Positions 25,710-35,073 are shown, counted from the first letter of the stretch. The stretch is DNA of 64,000 nucleotides from Ovoidimarina sp038744785 (GCA_038744785.1 JBCDLX010000010.1:1-64000), one strand, 5' to 3'. Numbers and translations are program-made. Notes: generated by a model from the sequence alone, not told the origin.

Positions 25710-25744
25710 TTTTATGAAGGCGGCCCGTGGAACCGCAAAAAAAT

Positions 25745-26797
25745 CTAAACTGCCTCCGCGGCGGGTAGCATCACCGTAAATCGGCTGCCCGCACGTTGCT
25801 CTGTTTCGATCTGCAGCCGCCCCCGGTGACGGCTTATGATATGCTTCACAATCGCCAAACCCAGCCCCGTACCACCCATTTCTCGGGACCGGTGATTGTC
25901 GACACGATAGAACCGCTCGGTCAATCTCGGAATGTGCACCGGATCGAAGCCCTCGCCATTGTCGGCGACCTCCAAAACGACCGCAGCGCCCCGCAGCGAA
26001 GATTCGTATGGGCTTATCGAAAGCGCGATCTCGACCTTCGATCCGCCCCCCCCGTACTTGATTGCGTTCTCAAGCAGGTTCGAAACAACCTGGGCCAGTT
26101 GATCAGAATCGCCACGAACATAGGCTGGTCCCGCTGGCGTGCTCACGTCAACCTGCATGCCTGCTTCGTCCGAGGCTGGTCTGAGCGATGATACGACCAG
26201 CGCCAAAACCTCGCCGACATCGACACGTTCTTGTGGCTGAACACGCTCTTCGCTTTCGACCCGGCTCAGCGATAAGAGATCTCGTACTAAGCGGTTCATG
26301 CGTCCAGCCTCGCGTTCCATTATGCCAAGGAACCGGTCGCGGGCTGCCGGATCGTCTCGCGCAGGACCGCGCAGCGTTTCGATAAACCCCATCAATGCCG
26401 TTAGCGGCGAACGCAACTCGTGGCTCACATTGGCCACGAAGTCGCGGCGCATTTGCCCGGCTTCCTGGAGATCCGTCGTGTCGACGAAAGTCACGAGGAT
26501 CCCCCACGCTTCATCCATCTCGACTCGGGCCGCAACCACCCGATAGGTCGTTTCACGGGTTGCTTCGGCAGCGAGATACTGTGCCTCGGACACCAATGCC
26601 CGGCCCGACAGCACATACTCGAAGCAATCGAGGACGGCGGGTTGCCGCAGACCTGTGATATAATGTCGCGTCACGATGCCTTGCCCGAGCAGCCGCGATG
26701 CTGGCGGGTTTGCAGCCATAATCTTCTCGTCTGCACCCACTAGGATTTGGGGCAACGGCGACGCGTTAAGGATTGAAAAGTAATCGTTTCGTGACAA
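25745..26797 (-). CDS. phoR: phosphate regulon sensor kinase PhoR, apparently soluble
   Basis: A histidine kinase with an N-terminal PAS domain (about residues 5-110), the phosphoacceptor motif NVSHELRSPLTAL (His near residue 126), N box LLENAIKYGGGGSK and the G boxes DNGEGFD and GGTGLGLAIVKHI. The best start is the TTG at 26797, which has AGAGGAG seven bases upstream and gives 350 residues. No membrane segment is visible in this protein or in the open frame upstream, unlike E. coli PhoR. It lies just upstream of the PHO box and pstS. Confidence 0.9.
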   Translation of the reverse strand: MSRNDYFSILNASPLPQILVGADEKIMAANPPASRLLGQGIVTRHYITGLRQPAVLDCFEYVLSGRALVSEAQYLAAEATRETTYRVVAARVEMDEAWGILVTFVDTTDLQEAGQMRRDFVANVSHELRSPLTALMGFIETLRGPARDDPAARDRFLGIMEREAGRMNRLVRDLLSLSRVESEERVQPQERVDVGEVLALVVSSLRPASDEAGMQVDVSTPAGPAYVRGDSDQLAQVVSNLLENAIKYGGGGSKVEIALSISPYESSLRGAAVVLEVADNGEGFDPVHIPRLTERFYRVDNHRSREMGGTGLGLAIVKHIISRHRGRLQIETEQRAGSRFTVMLPAAEAV

Positions 26798-27029
26798 ACC
26801 AGAGCTCCTCTGCCTGCCTCCACATACGCGCTTTGATCTGCCGACAGCAAGACATGCGACGCGAGTGCCCGGGAGCAAATGGAATGCCAATACACCCTAG
26901 ACGTGTGCCTCGACTCTCGGCAAGATCAGTGCAGTTAGTAACGAAGCGTTTACGAGTTCAGTGCCCGCCGCCGCCAACTACGAACGGTCGCGCGCTTTTT
27001 CAGGTGGCCGAGGTCATGGGGGAAGACAG

Positions 27030-27431
27030 ATGGACGATTTCGCCTTCACTTCACGGGTGCATCAGATGGCTCCGGTAGAGCCAACTGAAGACTCGCGCGT
27101 GCTTGCGATAGGCGACGTGTCATTGTGGCGCAGATCTGGAACGCAGCAAATCCAGACAAGGGAAATCTTGTTGTCGGACCTTGTGCAACTGACTGCGGTA
27201 ACACTGGCTGAATTCAACCCCGATCTTGTCCTTTCTCCGATTGTGACGGCGCGATTCGACTGCCTGGACGTTGCGCATCGGCTGTCCGAACTCGGCTTCT
27301 CCGGACGCTATCGTGCACTAGCGCGCGATTTGCCCGATCCGTCCCTGATCCGGGCAGAGATCTTGAGGGACTGTCCGGGACTGAACTTTGAGATACTCAA
27401 TATTTGCGAGCTGCACGCGCGCGCAAACTAG
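27030..27431 (+). CDS. hypothetical protein with receiver-like secondary structure
   Basis: A 133-residue protein starting MDDFAFTSRVHQ after GGGGGAAG. The body alternates strand and helix: RVLAIGDVS, LLSDLVQLTAVTLAEF, DLVLSPIV, CLDVAHRLSELGFSGRYRAL. That resembles a response-regulator receiver, but the acidic pair and the phosphoacceptor Asp are absent (SPIV stands where the Asp would be). I do not know the family. It is divergent from phoR across 232 bases that hold nothing else recognisable, and convergent with the PLP enzyme. Confidence 0.6.
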   Translation: MDDFAFTSRVHQMAPVEPTEDSRVLAIGDVSLWRRSGTQQIQTREILLSDLVQLTAVTLAEFNPDLVLSPIVTARFDCLDVAHRLSELGFSGRYRALARDLPDPSLIRAEILRDCPGLNFEILNICELHARAN

Positions 27432-27440
27432 CCGTTTTTG

Positions 27441-28601
27441 CTATAGTTGATCCAGTCCGGCCAAAAACCATGTTCGAAGATCCTCGGGCTCTTCGCAGCC
27501 CACGGAAACTCGGAAGAACCCTTCTGATATACCGATCGTCGACCGCTCGGCTTCCGAAAGCGCCCGATGGGAAGAAGTGGCCGCATGGCTGATCGTGGTG
27601 CTGATGTCGCCCAGCGTGGGTGCGAAGGGAATGCTCGGCAGCGCGGCGATCAAGGTGTTCGCTTCGGCGCGGCCGCCAGCGATTTCGAAGCTTAACATGT
27701 GCGATCCACGGTCGCCCAAAAGCCCGCGCGCACGTTTGTGGTCGGGGTGATCGGGGCGCTGGGGATACAGGACGCGGCGCACACCCGGGTGCGCCGCCAG
27801 GGCATCGGCCAGGGCCGCCGCGTTCGCCTCCGCCCGGTCATAGCGCATCGTGAAGGTCAAAAGACCGCGTTCGGCCAACCAGCAGTCGAACGGGCTGGCG
27901 GTCAGCCCCATCGTCACCGCCAGAACGTTGATCTGGCTGCGCAGGTCGGGATCACGAGTGGCCACATATCCCAACGTGGCATCAGAATGTCCTGCAAGAA
28001 GCTTGGTGACCGAATGAATGACGATATCCGCCCCATGATCAAACGGCCGGAAGCTGCGGGGGGTCGTGAATGTGTTGTCGATGGCCAGCAATACGCCGCG
28101 GTCCCGGCAAAGCGCTGCGATCCCGGCGACGTCAGCCACACGAATTGTTGGGTTCGATACGACCTCGATCAACACGACGCGCGTATTGGGACGCAGCGCC
28201 GCCTCGACTGCGGCAACGTCTGTTGGATCGGTCGTCGACGCCTCGATCCCTAGGGCAGGCAACGTTTCATTGATTAGGCGTAGTGACCGTCCGTAGAGCT
28301 GGTCGCCACCCAAGACGTGGTCCCCTGCCCGCAAGACCCCGAGAAGCCCGGCCGTTACCGCTGCCATGCCCGAACCGGTTACGATCCCGCCCTTTGCCCC
28401 TTCCATGGCATCTATCATGCCCGCAAGCGCATCGGCGTTCGGATGACCTTCGCGGGCATAGGTGTAGCCTGGCGCACGGCCTTCGTACTGGTCATCCAGC
28501 ATATCCGGTCCGTCCGAGGCATAGACCACTGCTGGTTGTATCGGGCTGACCACCGGTCGCGATACACTCGCGGGCCAGACGGGGCGACGAGGGGTCGTCA
28601 T
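27441..28601 (-). CDS. PLP-dependent trans-sulfuration enzyme (MetB/MetC/MetZ family)
   Basis: A 386-residue fold-type I enzyme. The cofactor Lys is in VIHSVTKLLAGHSDATLG; other family marks are YTYAREGHPNADAL, GGIVTGSGMAAVTAGLL and DQLYGRSLRLI. Members act on cystathionine, O-acylhomoserine or methionine; the exact reaction cannot be read from the sequence. The start overlaps the gmk stop by four bases (ATGA), so it is translated with gmk. Confidence 0.85.
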   Translation of the reverse strand: MTTPRRPVWPASVSRPVVSPIQPAVVYASDGPDMLDDQYEGRAPGYTYAREGHPNADALAGMIDAMEGAKGGIVTGSGMAAVTAGLLGVLRAGDHVLGGDQLYGRSLRLINETLPALGIEASTTDPTDVAAVEAALRPNTRVVLIEVVSNPTIRVADVAGIAALCRDRGVLLAIDNTFTTPRSFRPFDHGADIVIHSVTKLLAGHSDATLGYVATRDPDLRSQINVLAVTMGLTASPFDCWLAERGLLTFTMRYDRAEANAAALADALAAHPGVRRVLYPQRPDHPDHKRARGLLGDRGSHMLSFEIAGGRAEANTLIAALPSIPFAPTLGDISTTISHAATSSHRALSEAERSTIGISEGFFRVSVGCEEPEDLRTWFLAGLDQL

Positions 28602-29239
28602 GAACGCTCCTCGAATTCCGCCTGAAGGGTGCGGATATGATCGGCAAGGCTGGGCTGCTGGCTGGCGCGCAAGCGTTCGGACATCACGATGTCCTTCAGT
28701 CTGGCTTCTGTCTTGTCCAGCTCATCATTGATCAGCACGTACTCATACGCTTCCCAGTGGCTGATCTCGTCCCAGCTTCTTTTCATGCGCCGGTTTATGA
28801 CGTCCGGTGTATCTTGAGCGCGTCCAACCAAACGCCGCCAAAGCTCTTCAATCGACGGCGGCAGAAGAAATATCGAAAGGACATGCGGCGCAAGCGCGGA
28901 TTGTTGGATTTGCTGCGCCCCTTGCCAGTCGATATCGAACAGCACGTCACAGCCCGCTGCTATCGCCTCGCTGACCGGCGGCGCGGGCGAGCCGTAGAAG
29001 TTGCCGAAGACGTGCGCGTGTTCCAGCATATCGCCATCCCGTACCATACGCTTGAACTCGGGCTCTTTGACAAAGTGGTAGTCCTGGCCGTCGACCTCGC
29101 CGGGACGGGGTGCGCGAGTTGTAGCGGATACTGAAAACCGGATCGAGGGATCCCACTCCCTTAGCCGTCGCGCCAGCGTGGATTTTCCGGCGCCCGAGGG
29201 CGACGACAGGATGATCAATAACCCACGCCGCGCGCCCAT
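28598..29239 (-). CDS. gmk: guanylate kinase
   Basis: A 213-residue P-loop kinase converting GMP to GDP. Walker A SSPSGAGKSTLARRL is at the N-terminus; GMP-binding residues lie in FSVSATTRAPRPGE and DGQDYHFV; DVLFDIDWQGAQQI follows. It starts two bases after the yicC stop. The yicC-gmk pairing is common in bacteria; the following PLP enzyme is a less usual third member. Confidence 0.96.
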   Translation of the reverse strand: MGARRGLLIILSSPSGAGKSTLARRLREWDPSIRFSVSATTRAPRPGEVDGQDYHFVKEPEFKRMVRDGDMLEHAHVFGNFYGSPAPPVSEAIAAGCDVLFDIDWQGAQQIQQSALAPHVLSIFLLPPSIEELWRRLVGRAQDTPDVINRRMKRSWDEISHWEAYEYVLINDELDKTEARLKDIVMSERLRASQQPSLADHIRTLQAEFEERS

Positions 29240-29241
29240 GC

Positions 29242-30129
29242 CTACTCCACGTTCTGAACCTGTTCGCGCATCTGATCGATGGTGTGCTTAAGGTCAAGGC
29301 CGATGCGGGTCAGTTCGGCAAATCCCGCCTTGGCGCAAAGCGTGTTGGCCTCCCGGTTAAACTCCTGGGTCAGGAAATCGAGCTTACGGCCTTTCGGGCC
29401 ATCGCCATCCAGCAGCGTATTTGCCGCGTTCACATGCGCGTCTAACCGATCAAGCTCTTCCGCAATGTCGGACTTTACGGCCAGAAGCGCCAATTCCTGT
29501 GCCACGCGTGCGGCGTCTGTGGTCACGGCTTCGGTTACTTTCGACAGCGCCGCGCGAAAAACCTCTGCCTGATGGGCGGCGCGTTCTTCTAAAAGTGCGC
29601 GTGCAGCAGCGACCGCGCGCGATACCGCCGTTACCTGGTCTCGCAAAACCACTTCGAGCGCTGCGCCTTCATCTCTGCGCATGGCGTCGAACGCTGCAAT
29701 CAAGTGTTTGGCATCCTCTATCAGAGCGGCCCGCAGCGCCTCGGGCGCGTCATCGTCCCGCGCGGTTTCAAGAACGCCCCGCATGGTCAGGAAATCCGCA
29801 GCCCGCATGGGCCCCAGGGCCATTCCCGCTGCCTCGGCTTGCGCCTCGACCGCCCGCGACAGCGAAATGGCCTGATTCAGCGCCTCGGCGTTTAGACTTG
29901 TGGCTTCGTCCCCCGCGTCGCGACAAATTCGAAGGGCAAGGGTCACATTTCCGCGCGCTGCCCGTTCCTGAAGCGCTTTGCGCAAGGGGGCTTCCAGACC
30001 GTCGGGAAAGTCCGGAAGCCTTAGCCGCAGATCAAGTCCGCGACCGTTTACCGCGCGCAAATCCCAGTTCCAACTCCAGCCGTGGCCGCTTCCTTCGCGG
30101 GCCGCAAAGCCGGTCATCGATTTCGTCAC
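29242..30129 (-). CDS. yicC: YicC family endoribonuclease
   Basis: A 295-residue cytoplasmic protein beginning MTKSMTGFAAREG, the family's N-terminal signature, with VNGRGLDLRLRLP and the C-terminal RKLDFLTQEFNREANTLCAK. YicC proteins are RNA endonucleases, shown in E. coli to act on a small RNA. First gene of the yicC-gmk unit. The 171 bases to the divergent PAS gene contain AT-rich stretches but no boxes I can defend. Confidence 0.92.
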   Translation of the reverse strand: MTKSMTGFAAREGSGHGWSWNWDLRAVNGRGLDLRLRLPDFPDGLEAPLRKALQERAARGNVTLALRICRDAGDEATSLNAEALNQAISLSRAVEAQAEAAGMALGPMRAADFLTMRGVLETARDDDAPEALRAALIEDAKHLIAAFDAMRRDEGAALEVVLRDQVTAVSRAVAAARALLEERAAHQAEVFRAALSKVTEAVTTDAARVAQELALLAVKSDIAEELDRLDAHVNAANTLLDGDGPKGRKLDFLTQEFNREANTLCAKAGFAELTRIGLDLKHTIDQMREQVQNVE

Positions 30130-30300
30130 CTGTTCTCCCCTTGGATCCAGCCCCGGTGCTCTGGGATTAACCCTTCGTTCATTTTAACCAATACGGCTCG
30201 ATGGATATCTGGCATTTTAGCGAAATCCAGGGGACTGGCCATCCCGGACGGCGCGCAGGCGTCAAGACGTGCCAGTATTGAGGTCGGAGGTCCGAACGTT

Positions 30301-30936
30301 ATGAGCGCAGAAATTGTTGAGTTTGAAGCGCGGCGGCTTATTCCGAACCATCCCGTGCTTACCCGTGTCGAGGCGTATTGGGACGGGTTGCGCAATGGTC
30401 GCGATGCGCCGTCGCGCGCCGAAGTGGACCCGCGCGGGCTGTCAGGGGTGTTGCGCCATTGCTTCGTCCTGGAACGGATCGCGCCGGGACTGGCGCGGGT
30501 TCGCGTCGCCGGTCAAGCGATCAGCGATCAGATGGGCCTGGAAATGAAAGGCATGCCCTTCTCGACCCTATTTCTGCCCGAGGCACGCGACCAACTTGAA
30601 AGCGTCCTGGAGCGGGTTTTTGCGACCCCGGAAACGGCCCGGCTTGCGGTCATGTCGCCGCCGGGATTCAAACGGCGACGCGTTACGGGTCAGTTGTTGC
30701 TCTTGCCGCTCCGGTGTGACCTGGGAACGACTTCTCGCGCAATGGGATGCCTGGTCATGGATGATCTTGAAGGGCGCAGACCCCGCAGGCTTGACATAAC
30801 CGCCGCCGACCAACGTGCGACGACGTCTAGACCAAACGCCCAGATGCGCGCTGCCCCGGACCAGACGCAGGTGCCAATGCCTCAAGGCGATGCCAAGGTG
30901 ATCACATTTCGGGTTCGGCCGGACGCAACAGTATAG
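30301..30936 (+). CDS. PAS domain protein (PAS_5 type)
   Basis: A 211-residue protein. Residues about 15-150 form a single PAS-like sensor domain (RVEAYWDGLRNGRDAPSRAE, then LSGVLRHCFVLERIAPGLAR and VRVAGQAI) of the type found as stand-alone proteins in Rhodobacterales and relatives; the C-terminal 60 residues look disordered. There is no output domain, so it may bind a ligand or partner. The ATG at 30301 follows GGAGGT at nine bases. It is convergent with the next gene, with three bases between. Confidence 0.75.
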   Translation: MSAEIVEFEARRLIPNHPVLTRVEAYWDGLRNGRDAPSRAEVDPRGLSGVLRHCFVLERIAPGLARVRVAGQAISDQMGLEMKGMPFSTLFLPEARDQLESVLERVFATPETARLAVMSPPGFKRRRVTGQLLLLPLRCDLGTTSRAMGCLVMDDLEGRRPRRLDITAADQRATTSRPNAQMRAAPDQTQVPMPQGDAKVITFRVRPDATV

Positions 30937-30939
30937 GCG

Positions 30940-31812
30940 CTATACCGCTGCGCGCAGCCGCTTGAAAAGGCTGGATGTATCCCAACGGCCACCGCCCATC
31001 TTTTGGACGTCTTTATAAAATTGATCGACCAAGGCAGTGACAGGCAAGCTCGCGCCATTTTCCTCGGCAGTGCGCAGGCAGATATCTAGGTCCTTGCGCA
31101 TCCAATCGGTCGCAAAACCATGATCGAAGTGATCGTCGGCCATCGTTTCGTGGCGGTTGACCATTTGCCAGGACCCGGCGGCCCCCTGGCTTATAACTTC
31201 GACCACTTCGCGAATATCAAGCCCAGCTTGTTCGCAGAAATGCAGCCCCTCTGACAGCCCCTGCACGAGCCCCGCAATACAAATCTGATTGACCATCTTC
31301 GTCAGCTGCCCTGCGCCGCTTTCGCCCAACCGCTTGCAAACCTTCGCGTAGATCTGAATGATTGGTTCTGCTGCGTCATAGGTATCGGCGTCCCCACCGC
31401 ACATGATCCCAAGTTGCCCGTTCTCGGCCCCCGCTTGTCCTCCGGACACGGGCGCATCGACGAATCCGATGCCCGTTTCTTTGGCCACTCCGTAGAGCTC
31501 GCGGGTCACAGCAGCCGAAACGGTTGTGTGATCGACGAAAATCGCGCCTTCCGCCATCCCGGACAAGGCGCCATCGGGTCCAAGAACGACGGATCGAAGA
31601 TCGTCGTCATTGCCGACGCACGCCATAACGAACTCCGCGCCTTCTGCCGCAGCGCGCGGCGTTGACGCAAACGCCCCCTTGTGCTCGTTCGCCCATCGCT
31701 CGGCCTTCGCCGTTGTACGGTTATAGACCGTCACATCATGCCCCGCCTTGGCCAGGTGCCCCGCCATCGGATATCCCATTACGCCGAGCCCAAGAAACGC
31801 AAGTTTCGCCAT
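30940..31812 (-). CDS. NAD(P)-dependent oxidoreductase, 3-hydroxyisobutyrate dehydrogenase family
   Basis: A 290-residue beta-hydroxyacid dehydrogenase. The Rossmann motif is GLGVMGYPMAGHLAKAG, followed by the substrate motif DAPVSGGQAGAENGQL and the catalytic Lys in GAGQLTKMVNQI. Tartronate semialdehyde, glyoxylate or 3-hydroxyisobutyrate are all possible substrates. The ATG at 31812 follows GGGAG at seven bases; the frame stays open upstream without support. Divergent from the acylase gene across 79 bases. Confidence 0.88.
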   Translation of the reverse strand: MAKLAFLGLGVMGYPMAGHLAKAGHDVTVYNRTTAKAERWANEHKGAFASTPRAAAEGAEFVMACVGNDDDLRSVVLGPDGALSGMAEGAIFVDHTTVSAAVTRELYGVAKETGIGFVDAPVSGGQAGAENGQLGIMCGGDADTYDAAEPIIQIYAKVCKRLGESGAGQLTKMVNQICIAGLVQGLSEGLHFCEQAGLDIREVVEVISQGAAGSWQMVNRHETMADDHFDHGFATDWMRKDLDICLRTAEENGASLPVTALVDQFYKDVQKMGGGRWDTSSLFKRLRAAV

Positions 31813-31891
31813 GGCTTTTCTCCCAAGAGGTTTTCGCTTAGATCTGGTCCTAACTAAAGAACCCCGTAGCCCCGTCAATCCGAGCAGGACG

Positions 31892-34372
31892 ATGGCACGA
31901 CTTTTTCGATGGCTCTTGCGCCTTGTTGTTGGCGGGCTCCTGTTGGGGGCCGGTGCGCTTGTGCTGTTATATTGGTTCTTTGCCCGCTCGATCCCGGAGT
32001 ACACCGCTGATTTTGCTGTAGATGGGCTGACAGGCGAGGTCGAGGTCGTCCGCGACAACTCTAACGTCCCTCATATATTCTCGGCATCCGAGCGTGACGC
32101 GTATTTCGCACTCGGGTTTTCCCACGCGCAGGATCGCCTGTGGCAGATGATGACGCTTCGGCGCACTGCGCAGGGACGTCTGTCCGAGCTTTTTGGCGCT
32201 CGGACGTTCGGGATCGACGACCTTATGCGCAGGCTCGATCTCTATCCGTTGGCAGTGTCCTCCGTTCGCGCTCAGGACAGCTACACCTCCGAAGCCCTTT
32301 CAGCCTATTCGGCTGGCGTGAATGCCTGGCTGGCGGTCGTCAACGACGGCGCCCTTGGTCGCGGCGCGCCTGAGTTTTGGGTTTTCCCGCCGCAGATCGC
32401 GCCCTGGCAACCTGCCGATTCCATTGCTATTGCCAAGCTGATGGCATTGAGGCTGACGAGTGCTGCATCGAACGAGGTGCTGCGCGCCCGGGTGTCCTTG
32501 ATCCTTGGTGATGACCGCGTATCGGATATCATGCCGGATATTCCCGGGCCGGGCGTTGCGGAATTGCCTGAATATGCGGCTCTCTATCCCGGTCTGACCC
32601 GGTATGCCGAAGCCGGGCCAAGGGGGCCGCACGACCCGCTCGATCCACTGCCCGCGCGCGGGCTCGGCGGGGCGTCGAACGCCTGGGCGGCCGCACCGAC
32701 CCGGTCCGCATCGGGCGGCACTTTGTTGGCCAACGATCCGCATCTTGGGTTCTCGGCCCCGGGCATCTGGTACCTTGCGCGCCTGGAGCTCGAGACCGGT
32801 GGGGTGATCGGCGGAACTATTCCAGGTATTCCAGCGGTTCTTGTCGGGCGCAGCGCCCAACTCGCCTGGGGGCTCACGACAACCAATCTCGACGATCAGG
32901 ATGTGTTGATCGAAAAGCTAAACCCCGACAACCCGACCCAAGTACAGACGCCAACCGGTTGGGAACCGCTGCGCACGCGCCAGTCGATCATCAACATCGC
33001 CGACGAAGCCCCGCGCACGATCACGCTCCGCTGGTCGGAAAACGGGCCGATCCTTCCAGGCCATCATATGGGTTTGGGCACAATTACGCCTCAAGGCCAC
33101 GTGACAGCGCTGGCTTGGACCGCCCTTGATCCCGACGATACGTCTATCGGTGCGGCGCTTGGTATCATGCGGTCGAGCACCGTGGACGAAGCTCTTGACG
33201 CCGCGCGTGTGCATGTGGCCCCCGCTCAGAACCTGACGGTCGCCGACAACGAGCGAATTGCCATGGGTGTGATCGGCCGTCTGCCCCGGCGGGCTGACGG
33301 TCACCAAAGCCAGGGTCGTCTTCCTGCACCGGCATGGCGGGCGCAGAACCTGTGGGACGGGTATTTCGAATACACGGCCAATCCGAGGTTCACTGCCGAG
33401 GACGGCGGTATTTTGGGCAACACGAACAACAAAGTCATTGATAGCCCTTTCCCGCTTCATCTGACGTTCGACTGGGGTGATAGCCAACGCGTGCAACGCT
33501 GGAGCGGGCTGATGCAAAGCCGCGAAGTGCACACACGCGACAGCTTTATCGAAGCACAGTTGGATACAGTTTCATACACCGCGCGCGCACTTCTGCCGCT
33601 TGTCGGTCGGGAGTTGTTCTTTACTGGCGAGACCGCAGAGGAAGGAACACGCGAACGCCAAAGGCAACGTGCGCTGGAACTTTTGGCCGATTGGAACGGC
33701 GAGATGAACGAGCATTTGCCGGAACCTCTAATCTATGCCGCGTGGATGCGCGCCCTTCAGGAACGGCTTATTCGCGATGAGCTGGGCGGCCTGCTTGCGG
33801 CAGAGTTCACCCATGTGGAACCGTTGTTCATTGAACGCGTGTTCCGCGATACTGGAGGGGCCTCGGTATGGTGCGATGTTGTCCAGTCCAGCGAGACAGA
33901 GACATGTACTGAAATCTCGCGGCAGTCGTTGGATGATGCGCTGATCTGGATCGAAGAGACTTTTGGCCGCGACCTTGCTTCGCTTCGCTGGGGGGACGCA
34001 CATCAAGCGCATCACGACCATGATGTTCTGGGCGACATTCCGTTTCTTGATTGGTTCGTCAACATCCGACAATCGACGTCAGGTGGCGACAACACCCTGA
34101 TGAGGGGATTAACCGCGGGTACCGGCGACACGCCGTTCCGCAATGTCCACGGCGCGGGCTACCGGGGTGTCTACGACATGGCGGACCGGGACAGCTCGGT
34201 GTTTATAGTAGCGACTGGGCAATCGGGCCATCCCCTATCGCGGCACTATGATGATCTTGGCGAACTGTGGCGTCGCGGTGAGTATATTCCAATGTCTCTC
34301 GACCCCGGTCTTGCGCGGGCTGCTGCGGTGGGAGTAACTCGATTAACACCGCGCAGGTTCCCCGGTCAGTAA
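31892..34372 (+). CDS. penicillin acylase family (Ntn-hydrolase) protein
   Basis: An 826-residue precursor of the N-terminal-nucleophile amidase family. An uncleaved or cleaved membrane segment LLVVGGLLLGAGALVLLYWF-like region sits at residues about 8-33. The alpha chain has NVPHIFSASERDAYFALGF. Self-cleavage should occur before Ser262 in GGASNAWAA, which would become the catalytic N-terminus. Family members hydrolyse amides such as N-acyl-homoserine lactones, penicillins or aculeacin; the substrate here is unknown. The chosen ATG has AGGA close upstream. Confidence 0.88.
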   Translation: MARLFRWLLRLVVGGLLLGAGALVLLYWFFARSIPEYTADFAVDGLTGEVEVVRDNSNVPHIFSASERDAYFALGFSHAQDRLWQMMTLRRTAQGRLSELFGARTFGIDDLMRRLDLYPLAVSSVRAQDSYTSEALSAYSAGVNAWLAVVNDGALGRGAPEFWVFPPQIAPWQPADSIAIAKLMALRLTSAASNEVLRARVSLILGDDRVSDIMPDIPGPGVAELPEYAALYPGLTRYAEAGPRGPHDPLDPLPARGLGGASNAWAAAPTRSASGGTLLANDPHLGFSAPGIWYLARLELETGGVIGGTIPGIPAVLVGRSAQLAWGLTTTNLDDQDVLIEKLNPDNPTQVQTPTGWEPLRTRQSIINIADEAPRTITLRWSENGPILPGHHMGLGTITPQGHVTALAWTALDPDDTSIGAALGIMRSSTVDEALDAARVHVAPAQNLTVADNERIAMGVIGRLPRRADGHQSQGRLPAPAWRAQNLWDGYFEYTANPRFTAEDGGILGNTNNKVIDSPFPLHLTFDWGDSQRVQRWSGLMQSREVHTRDSFIEAQLDTVSYTARALLPLVGRELFFTGETAEEGTRERQRQRALELLADWNGEMNEHLPEPLIYAAWMRALQERLIRDELGGLLAAEFTHVEPLFIERVFRDTGGASVWCDVVQSSETETCTEISRQSLDDALIWIEETFGRDLASLRWGDAHQAHHDHDVLGDIPFLDWFVNIRQSTSGGDNTLMRGLTAGTGDTPFRNVHGAGYRGVYDMADRDSSVFIVATGQSGHPLSRHYDDLGELWRRGEYIPMSLDPGLARAAAVGVTRLTPRRFPGQ

Positions 34373-34467
34373 CCGGCGTGGAAACAAAACGGTGGGACAA
34401 TACCGGATAGCGGCGCTGAGATGCAGAGGCGCCGGGACGATCCGGGTAGATATGTGGGGAGAGCGCG

Positions 34468-35073
34468 ATGAGACCAGTGGTTCTGGGTGCACTAGCACTG
34501 ATCACGGCCCTTGCAGGTTGCGGTGGGCAGTTTGAGACGTCGTACGACGCACCACTTGCAGCAGAAGTGTCGCAGAACTGGAGCCTGTCAGAGGTCGTTG
34601 TAAACGTTCCGGATGCCTTGACAGTGTCCGAGCGCAACCGCTTTGCTCCCAATGCCGATATCGTCTGGCACGGCGATCCTGAAGGGAACCGTCGCGATCA
34701 GGTGGCCGTGATCGTCGAAGATGGTATCCGGGCAGGTGCTGCATCTTTGCAAGGAAGCGAGCCGGTGGTGATGTCCGTCACGCTGGAACGCTTCCATGCC
34801 GTTACACCGCGCGCCGTCGCATCGGCACCTGCAGCGGTTCACAATATCTCGTTCGCGGTTCAAGTCTTTGATGCAAGTACCGGCTCCGCGCTTACTGAAC
34901 CTCAGCGTATCCAGGCAGATCTCGAAGCGAACGTTGGATCCGCAGCCGTCGTTGCCGCTGCCGAGGGTCAGACGCAAAAGGTGCGGATCACAAACCATAT
35001 TGCGCGGGTGACATCAGGCTGGCTCGGTCAGGGGGCCGATGTTCGGCGCGGCTTCACCTCGCTCGGGCGCTGA
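34468..35073 (+). CDS. putative lipoprotein
   Basis: A 201-residue protein with a lipoprotein signal: MRPVVLGALALITALAGC, lipobox LAGC, Cys18 or nearby as the modified residue. The mature part has LTVSERNRFAPNADIVWHGD and FHAVTPRAVASAPAAVHN, conserved-looking blocks that I recall from unnamed Rhodobacteraceae lipoproteins, without a known function. GGGGAG precedes the start. Its last 20 bases overlap the 3' end of hflX on the other strand. Confidence 0.75.
   Translation: MRPVVLGALALITALAGCGGQFETSYDAPLAAEVSQNWSLSEVVVNVPDALTVSERNRFAPNADIVWHGDPEGNRRDQVAVIVEDGIRAGAASLQGSEPVVMSVTLERFHAVTPRAVASAPAAVHNISFAVQVFDASTGSALTEPQRIQADLEANVGSAAVVAAAEGQTQKVRITNHIARVTSGWLGQGADVRRGFTSLGR

Noticed and set aside
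30170..30200. TTAA pairs in the yicC/PAS gap as a CtrA site
   Set aside because: The two TTAA motifs are 13 bases apart, not the required seven.
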